DNA of 11,148 nt from Terriglobales bacterium (GTDB lineage: Bacteria; Acidobacteriota; Terriglobia; Terriglobales; Gp1-AA117). This document shows positions 9,513 to 11,148 of this stretch, piece after piece. How positions within the stretch are numbered: the first letter of the stretch is position 1; each line of letters starts with the position of its first letter. Position numbers and translations under genes: made by a program. The notes beneath the pieces are model-generated. The model was given only the letters and a program-made list of their open reading frames with translations, did no database searches and was not told the origin of the DNA. The stretch spans positions 1-11,148 of the forward strand of contig JASLFF010000665.1 of NCBI GenBank assembly GCA_030150795.1, written 5' to 3'.

Positions 9513-9560
9513 CATATAGCCACTCATATGGTTTCATGCGTAGTGCATAGGTGAGATTTT

Positions 9561-10793
9561 ATGTATACAGAAGACACTATCGTTGATGTCCAGCCTTTCA
9601 CTAGACAACGTGAAGGGGATCAGCTAATTATCGGAAGGCCTGAAATAGGATCCTTTATTGCCGTTTCTCCCGAAGCGGTCGACGTTCTTGATTCTCTGGC
9701 ACAAGGGCGAACTGTTGGGGAGGTGGCTTCACAAGCTCAAAGTGAGGTATCGGATTTGGATGCGTTTCTTTCCGATTTGGAGACACTCGGGCTGGTTAAA
9801 CCACATGGGGCCAACTGGATCAAGGATAAAGATAGCAAGAAGAAGACACCGTCGGTTGTGCGCTATCACTTTACTGCTTTTCCGCAGAAGCTGGCTCAAC
9901 GCATTTTTAGCCCCGCCGTTCTTACAGGCTGCTTGCTACTGATCGCGGCAGCGCTGGGCATATTGATTTACGATTCTTCTCTATGGCCACGAGGGATAGA
10001 CCTTTACTTCACCGGCCAGAGAACCCTCATGTTATCAACCTTATTGGTTGTTACTTACAGCAGTGTTGTGCTGCATGAAATCTCGCATGTGATCGCAGCC
10101 AGGGCGCAAGGTGTGAGTTCACGGCTTGGGGTGGGCAACAGGCTTTGGGCATTTGTAGTTGAGGCGGATTTAACCGGCCTCTGGTCGGTTCCTAAGCGGC
10201 AACGTTATCTACCGCTACTGGCTGGATCACTTTTTGATGCGATAGTGTCTGCCGGCCTGGTTCTCCTGATATTTGCCAATAAACTTGCCTTGGTAAATAT
10301 TTCACCTGCAATCGTACATTTGCTGCGCGCAATCTCGCTTACTTACATGACGCGCATATTGTGGCAAGCACTTTTCTTCGTTCGCACGGATTACTACTAC
10401 CTGATTGCCACCTTTTTCGATTGTCGCAACCTAATGAGCGACACAGAAGATTTTCTCCGCAACCAGGCGGCACGGCTTATTCGCTGGATAAAGCCGGTAG
10501 ATCAATCAAAGATTCCAATGTCAGAGCGCCGCGTCATCCCGGCGTATGCATTTGTATGGCTTCTGGGCAGGATTATTGCATTTACATATCTTTTCAAAAT
10601 CACGATACCCCTTGTCCGCCACTATACTATGAGTACGATTCATGCCGTGCAAACAGGATATTCAGCCAATCCCACCAACTTCGTTGATTCCATTCTTATG
10701 AGTTTCATTTTTGGCCTGCCCTTTGCCGCAGGAATGGCGATGTGGCTCTTTGGTATTGCCCGTGGTGTAGCCAAATTGGAGACAGCATCCTAA
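9561..10793 (+). CDS. PqqD-like domain fused to a membrane M50-type metalloprotease
   Basis: This 410-residue protein joins two parts. Residues 11-82 resemble the PqqD winged-helix fold (RiPP recognition element): IIGRPEIGSFIAVSP, then TVGEVASQAQ, then LDAFLSDLETLGLVK. The rest is a polytopic membrane protein with helices near 117-136, 154-183, 215-240, 250-273, 327-350 and 376-401. In the second helix LHEISHVIAARAQG holds the zinc motif HExxH (His172, Glu173, His176). TDYYYL at 276-281 provides Asp277, a likely third ligand by analogy with the TDGYY motif of related M50 proteins. Family knowledge: M50-type membrane proteases occur in peptide loci such as epipeptides (YydH) and daptides. Inferred role: binding and cleavage of the upstream peptide in the membrane. 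The ATG at 9561 has AGGTGAG 5 nt upstream. The stop overlaps the next start (TAATG). Confidence 0.85.
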   Translation: MYTEDTIVDVQPFTRQREGDQLIIGRPEIGSFIAVSPEAVDVLDSLAQGRTVGEVASQAQSEVSDLDAFLSDLETLGLVKPHGANWIKDKDSKKKTPSVVRYHFTAFPQKLAQRIFSPAVLTGCLLLIAAALGILIYDSSLWPRGIDLYFTGQRTLMLSTLLVVTYSSVVLHEISHVIAARAQGVSSRLGVGNRLWAFVVEADLTGLWSVPKRQRYLPLLAGSLFDAIVSAGLVLLIFANKLALVNISPAIVHLLRAISLTYMTRILWQALFFVRTDYYYLIATFFDCRNLMSDTEDFLRNQAARLIRWIKPVDQSKIPMSERRVIPAYAFVWLLGRIIAFTYLFKITIPLVRHYTMSTIHAVQTGYSANPTNFVDSILMSFIFGLPFAAGMAMWLFGIARGVAKLETAS

Positions 10794-11148
10794 TGGCAGC
10801 TTCTACTCTCGATAGTTCCAACGGATATCATCTCGATTCCAGCCTTGAAAACCTGATCCCAATTCAGGTTGTAGAGGCGGTTGCCGGTTCAGCGCGCCGT
10901 CAATGGCTTCAGGATCGTGTGGCCATGATTGCTAGGATGGAGGGAGATGGGGCACGAACCTCCGTTGTTTCCTGCAATTTTGATGTGGCGGGAGCTTGGG
11001 CTGGAGCAAAGGAATTTATTCTGAGCGTATTTCCCGAAATCCAGGCCCAATGTCCCCATTTGATCGAACGGCACAGTTTTGAGCTGACCAGTGCCGCTCC
11101 GAGTCTCAGAAGATCTCTTCGGGTGCGCAATCAGACCCTTACAGACAC
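10793..11148 (+). CDS. Unrecognised protein, translationally coupled to the protease gene (C-terminus beyond the right edge)
   Basis: An open frame starts at the ATG that shares one base with the stop of the protease gene (TAATG) and stays open for 118 codons to the window edge. It begins MAASTLDSSNGYHLDSSL and continues through IQVVEAVAGSARRQWLQDR, SVVSCNFDVAGAWAGAKEF, then PHLIERHSFEL, and ends at RVRNQTLTD. The visible part is soluble-looking, mixed helical and strand-like, with no signal peptide, membrane segment or nucleotide-binding motif. The one-base overlap implies translational coupling and a shared role with the protease. I do not recognise the family. A modifying enzyme, a scaffold or repeat protein, or a regulator of the peptide locus are all possible; the decisive domains would lie outside the window. 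Confidence 0.7.
   Translation, partial: MAASTLDSSNGYHLDSSLENLIPIQVVEAVAGSARRQWLQDRVAMIARMEGDGARTSVVSCNFDVAGAWAGAKEFILSVFPEIQAQCPHLIERHSFELTSAAPSLRRSLRVRNQTLTD

Noticed and set aside
9223..9537. Minus-strand 104-codon frame opposite the peptide gene
   Set aside because: It has no Shine-Dalgarno sequence, no recognisable domain, and runs antisense to the much better supported 25-codon gene and the hairpin.

Overview
The window most resembles an Acidobacteriota chromosome. The main evidence is the 817-residue two-module FtsX/MacB permease at 6438-8891 (minus), which has the architecture of the 'acidobacterial duplicated orphan permease' (ADOP) family. The very large poly-HAMP hybrid-type histidine kinase at the left edge fits the same group. 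No 16S or other taxonomic marker is present, so the assignment is an inference from gene families.

Layout. Positions 1-5353 (minus) hold a soluble histidine kinase cut off by the left edge. It has a short polar N-terminus, a degenerate HAMP-like pair, then 13 tandem repeats of exactly 92 residues (276 bp), a GAF domain, a Gln/Glu-rich coiled coil, the HisKA phospho-acceptor helix pair (His1624) and the first part of the HATPase domain. Positions 5354-6225 contain no gene I can support. Positions 6226-6275 (minus) are the exact 3' portion of a tRNA-Pro(CGG) gene, from the anticodon stem to CCA, with no D arm or 5' acceptor strand. This is the usual scar at the distal end of an element integrated into a tRNA gene. 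By geometry the putative element lies to the right (coordinates above 6275), and the kinase lies in the ancestral backbone. The ADOP permease follows on the minus strand.

From about 9150 onward on the plus strand there is what looks like the beginning of a ribosomally synthesised, post-translationally modified peptide (RiPP) locus. A 14-bp perfect palindrome and a related second copy may form an operator. A 25-codon gene with a near-perfect Shine-Dalgarno sequence follows and ends in ...NAYPCCVPS. Next come a long-loop hairpin, a gene for a PqqD-like domain fused to a membrane M50-type metalloprotease (HEISH), and a translationally coupled gene that runs off the right edge and that I do not recognise.

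Proposed working: the small peptide would be a precursor. The PqqD-like domain would bind its leader, and the membrane protease would cut the leader or the product. The third gene, and further genes beyond the window, would provide modification, regulation or transport. The divergent ADOP permease could contribute export or immunity, but ADOPs are usually orphans and nothing here ties it to the peptide. The peptide locus on a probable tRNA-borne island is the most promising candidate for an undescribed system in this window.
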